From assembly GCA_949710005.1 (NCBI GenBank), contig OX453286.1, forward strand, positions 3,414,701-3,478,700: 64,000 bases of DNA. The letters run 5' to 3'. Positions 60,192 to 64,000 of this stretch are shown here, one piece after another. Position numbers and translations under genes: made by a program. A model generated the notes under the pieces. The model was given only the letters and a program-made list of their open reading frames with translations. It was not told where the DNA came from and did no database searches. Within the stretch, counting starts at the first letter, position 1; each line of letters begins with the position of its first letter. Source of the stretch: Ricordea florida. Lineage: Eukaryota > Cnidaria > Anthozoa > Corallimorpharia > Ricordeidae.

Positions 60192-63100
60192 TTATGCTCG
60201 TTTGGCGTGCTGCTGATCCAATCTGAAAACAACATAACCAGAAACGTCAGTTTTGCGCATGCTCGGGTAGTTTTTGACGTTGCAGACGTGACGTCATAGC
60301 GGCGCTACATGACGTCACGACTGTGGAGAGAATCAAGGAAAGATGTAATTAACTCTTGTTTATTTAAAGCTTTTTTACGCTGATTTCAAAATGAAACTTT
60401 TTGATATTTAGTTACTGCTCAGTGATTATCCCTCATGTAAAATTGGCCGTGAGGTCTGTATGCAAAACTGAGACTTCTCTTAGGAAGAAATTATTTTTCG
60501 TGTTCAGTCTAAAACAGAGAAGTTGAATCTGAAACTGAATTAAATTCAATATGTACGTTGGAAGTGAGAATGCACTTGAACAGTAGGTCACATTATTTAA
60601 TACTGTCACTTAATAAACTTCTTCGTTTAGTTAAATTTATGCATCTAATTCATTATAATTTACTTAAATTATGAATAAGAGTGTTAAATCAATTGTCATA
60701 AATCAAAATATATTATTGATACAAGAGGCTTGAGCCAAACAAAAAACATAATTATTACGTACACTCTGGCAAGAGTATCTTGAATCAAGAACCTATAAAA
60801 TACACAGTGGAATATTATTTCAACTAGATGAAGATTTCATTTAGCTACAAGGTGTTTATATTAACTTTGTTATTTCCTAAGTATAAGCTAAACTGACGAT
60901 ACGTGGTGCTGATGTTTTGGGTAAACGTTAACCATACAATCAAAGCGAGTGAGCAGAACTGTACTGTAGTACTTGTCGTCTTATTATACAGTGTCATTTC
61001 ATTTGTGGATCAAACCATGCAGTGTGATCACATTTGGGAAAGCCAGTACTGTTCTGTGGTACTGGAAAAAAACATAAACGTGCAGCGTGCAACCATCGAA
61101 TTATGGACGCACGCGGGAGGTTGCTAAGCACGAAAGAAGCGTAAGAGATGCTGGAGGGGCAATCGAGAGCGTCTCCAGCTTCTTGAGATCCAAATGGATC
61201 GCGCGTATTAGCCAATCATAGCGCGCGCTTTCCCAACTGTGGTACTGTTTGTTTTACTATACAGTGTGCTTCTGACTTTTTCATCTGTGGATCAAACCAT
61301 GCAGTGTGACCATTCTTTCTAAAGCTACTGAACAGTACTGTACTGTGATACTGTTTGTTTTACTACTCAGTGTGGTTCTAACTTTTTCATCTGTGGATCA
61401 AACCATGCAGTGTGACCATTCTCTGTAAAGCTACTGAACAGTACTGTACTGTGGTACTGTTTGTTTTACTATACAGTGTGGCTCTAACTTTTTCATTTGT
61501 GGATCAAACCATGCAATGTGAGCACTCTCTGTAAAGCTACTGAACAGTACTGTAATGTGGTACTATTTGTTTTACTATACAGTGTGGTTCTATCTTTTTC
61601 ATCTGTGGATCAAAGCATGAATAGTGACCATTCCTATGTAAAGATGTTGTATCAATGTACTCTTTCTGTAACTGTCCATAGTGGTTTTAGCTTTTTTATC
61701 TGTGGATATAATCGTGCAGTTTGGCTAATCGTCTTGTACTGCAATGTGATACTGTATGTCGTTCAACTCTGCTCGGGATTATTTTCAAATTAAAATAAAT
61801 TTACGGAATCAAAGAGGGCTCATAGCTTATAAACAAAAAATTTAGGATTTTAGAAAATTATGACTATGGAAATTTAAATTGTGATTTTAGAACTTTATAT
61901 AGTTTACTCACGGATCAGGTGAAGGGCAATTTAATGACCAGCGACCAGAATCAGTGTCCCCGAACTAAAGATAGATACGGTAGAAATGATTACTTAGTCG
62001 CGCAAACAATGTGTAGTTTAAACTGTTTAAGGCGAACTAAGTAACATATGGTAATAGATAAAGGAAGAGAAAGAAAAAACAAGAACCACGCATGTAGGTT
62101 AAAAGCAACTCGACCTCTAATAGACAAGTTTTCGCAGCTCATCTGTTTTCAGGGAAAGGAGCACTATAGGTATAATTGTCAAGGCCATGTGCCTTGTTGT
62201 ATTGTCCAATTGTCGAACGTTATAAGAGTTGCGCACCGTCCTTGAAACAAATACCCAGAATACTCAAGATAAGTGAGGTAATCAAGAAAAAGATATCGTA
62301 TGATAAAGAGCTACTTCTATTCAAACGAGCTGCAATCCTAGTCGAGGCCATGCGCCATGTTTTATTGGCCGATTGTCGAACGTTGTAAGAGTTGCGTAGC
62401 GTCCTTGAAAAATTATAAGGGAATACGCAAGGTAATTGAGGTAATCAAAAAAAGGATCTCGTACGATAAAAAGTTGTTTGTGTTCAAACAAACAGCATGC
62501 AATCCTTTTCGAGGCTTTCCTAACGATGGTGGCTACGGTTAATGTGACGTACAAAGCCCAGGAAAAGTTACATAAATTTTGAAAGGAGGTGAGGATAAAA
62601 CAACTAGATTGCGTACGCTTAAAGATTTAGCGCGCGTTTAAAAGATGTAGCCATTAGAACTAACATTTCTTAATTTCTTAATCCAATTTTTTTCGTGCGG
62701 TCTCGCCACGGCTTTCAGCTTGTTTTGCGAAATTCATGTTGCAGTTATCTTTTTTGCTCTATTTTATCTTCATTTATATCCCTCTGCAGCTCCCTCAGCT
62801 TGCTACAGCGTACTTTTTTTTTCCTGATATTAAAGAAGCTACACACTGTTTTTATCACTTAACTGTTTGCATTGCCATGTTATCTCCAGACAGCTTCACG
62901 TCTGAAAGAGAATCAAGATTTTTCTAGAAAAAAATCACGTTGGTGTTGTAATATACCGGAACGTTTATAGAAACGATAGCGTTTGCTACAAATACAACGT
63001 TCATAACCAGTTTGAACAACAGTGAGATTTCCCCGAGAAAAAGCAATGGCAGTGATGAAGCCACCTGCAGATAAAAAACAAGAACTACAACAGGAAGGAG

Positions 63101-63967
63101 CACGTCATACCTGATACGCTTCGAATGGTCTTGGTGACAACAATGTCATCCTCTCCAGTGAGGTTTGTGTCGTGAGAATCCATCCGTTTCTTTTCCTGTA
63201 CGCAAAGAAATAAACATAGCTGGAGTGACGGTCTCGCGCTTTGCTCCACTAAGAGTTCAGATTCACGTTCCTCAACCCTCATGTTTGAACACTGTTAATG
63301 AAGCATTCGCATTGATTGTGGATACAGTCGAACCTTGCTATCTCGAAATCTCAGATGAAACGAAAAATAGTTGGAGATAAACGATGGTAAATAACTGAGA
63401 AAACAATCCAAGTGAAATGACTTTGAGTTCGAGATAATCGACTTTCGACTGTAATTAAAATGAGCACGAGCTACACTGTATACAAAGGCGTAGTTTACTA
63501 TTTTTAGTTAAATCCTGGTTAAAAAATCCTAATCATTCTTGGTTAAATCCGCGAATACACTACACGTAAGATAGTATATTCATAGCTTAATTGGAAAAGG
63601 AAGCGTGACAATTGTAATGATGGTTTTACGAAGTTCAGGACTCGACGTCCAATATGGAAGACAAACAAAAATAGTGTGAAGCTCCTGCGTGTTCTTGTTT
63701 AGCATCAATTTTTAAACATTCGTTTTCCTTTCCTCTGAGGGGAAACGAATGTGTACCAAACCTCAAAGAACGTTTGCGTGGGAGGTTACGTCACCCGCGC
63801 TTTAGCGTTAAAATCTCTATAAGCCGACACCCACCGAGAAAAGGTTGACCACGGTAAACAAAGTCTGCTCAACTCACCCTTGAATGATGGGAACTGGAAA
63901 TAGAGTGCTCAGGAAGGCTCCGCGCAAGGGTTCTCTTCTCATGAAGCCTCTTGTAAGCGACCCGCAC
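60192..63967 (-). CDS. 3' part of an unidentified minus-strand gene (enters from right edge)
   Basis: Two exons join cleanly in phase. 63967-63878 (30 codons, VRVAYKRLHEKRTLARSLPE...) lies between acceptor cttctgtag and donor GTGAGT. 63195-63111 (EKKRMDSHDTNLTGEDDIVV...) lies between gcgtacag and GTATGA and ends in phase 1. Further down, 61964-61912 (FGDTDSGRWSLNCPSPDP) has tttag and GTGAGT. A likely last exon starting at 60222 after tgttttcag would continue it with LDQQHAKRA and a stop at 60194-60192. The second and third pieces do not join directly, so at least one exon is missing from my model. I do not recognise the product; the visible part is polar, with no membrane segment. Confidence 0.45.
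60985..61030 (-). repeat. 106-bp satellite-like unit, block 6 fragment (orientation B)
   Basis: Isolated pieces: tatacagtgtcatttcattt, then gtggatcaaaccatgcagtg. They are separated from block 7 by the family 2 element at 61085-61205. Confidence 0.7.
61085..61205. mobile_element. MITE family 2, rearranged copy
   Basis: gtgcaaccatcgaattatgg and acgcacgcgggaggttgcta match 7412-7558. The right half is diverged. It appears to have inserted into the satellite array. Confidence 0.6.
61240..61720 (-). repeat. 106-bp satellite-like array, block 7 (orientation B)
   Basis: About four units, decaying at the right end. It shows the same two unit variants as block 5. Confidence 0.85.
62160..62525. repeat. 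Two-copy tandem duplication
   Basis: Two units of about 175 bp share aaggccatgtgccttgttgt / gaggccatgcgccatgtttt, cgaacgttntaagagttgcg and gaggtaatcaanaaaangat. Confidence 0.65.
63323..63453. mobile_element. Short pogo/mariner-type MITE
   Basis: Ends tacagtcgaaccttgctatc and taatcgactttcgactgta are inverted and carry TA at both borders. It lies in an intron of the right-edge gene. Confidence 0.75.
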
Positions 63968-64000
63968 CTACAGAAGGATTAGAGAAAACAAACGTTCCAC

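Overview
This is animal (metazoan) nuclear DNA. The genes have many short exons with GT..AG introns and sit among a dense mix of small inverted-repeat elements, tRNA-derived SINEs, microsatellites and a Penelope-type retroelement. My best guess for the organism is a cnidarian, probably a stony coral or other anthozoan. That rests on the style of the repeats and on a ciliary gene set, and nothing in the sequence proves it.

Three genes could be rebuilt completely by matching splice sites and reading-frame phase, and each gives one continuous frame. (1) Minus strand 16576-6379: a nine-exon, 534-residue SLC22-like organic ion transporter of the major facilitator superfamily. (2) Minus strand 34148-23906: an eleven-exon, 1208-residue protein with an N-terminal FHA domain, seven Rad18-type (UBZ4-like) zinc fingers of identical spacing, and a C-terminal domain resembling DUF3626. 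(3) Plus strand 34537-57629: a 27-exon, 1580-residue WD-repeat protein that I identify as WDR97, a protein of cilia and flagella. Genes 2 and 3 are head to head with 388 bp between their start codons, so they probably share a promoter.

Partial genes: possible minus-strand exons at 1523-2236, a lone first exon at 22573-22450, weak plus-strand exon candidates at 17969-20760, and the 3' part of a minus-strand gene entering from the right edge (63967 to about 60192).

The introns and spacers hold most of the repeats. A 106-bp satellite-like unit occurs in seven blocks on both strands. Several MITE families have two or more copies here. One Penelope-like element (RT plus GIY-YIG) lies in WDR97 intron 1. 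At least three places carry hammerhead-ribozyme-like cores. The one at 39252-39293 keeps all three stems and has one core change.

The most notable item is the FHA / seven-UBZ / DUF3626-like protein. Its parts suggest phosphorylation- and ubiquitin-guided recruitment of a domain of unknown activity, and I know of no described protein with this layout.
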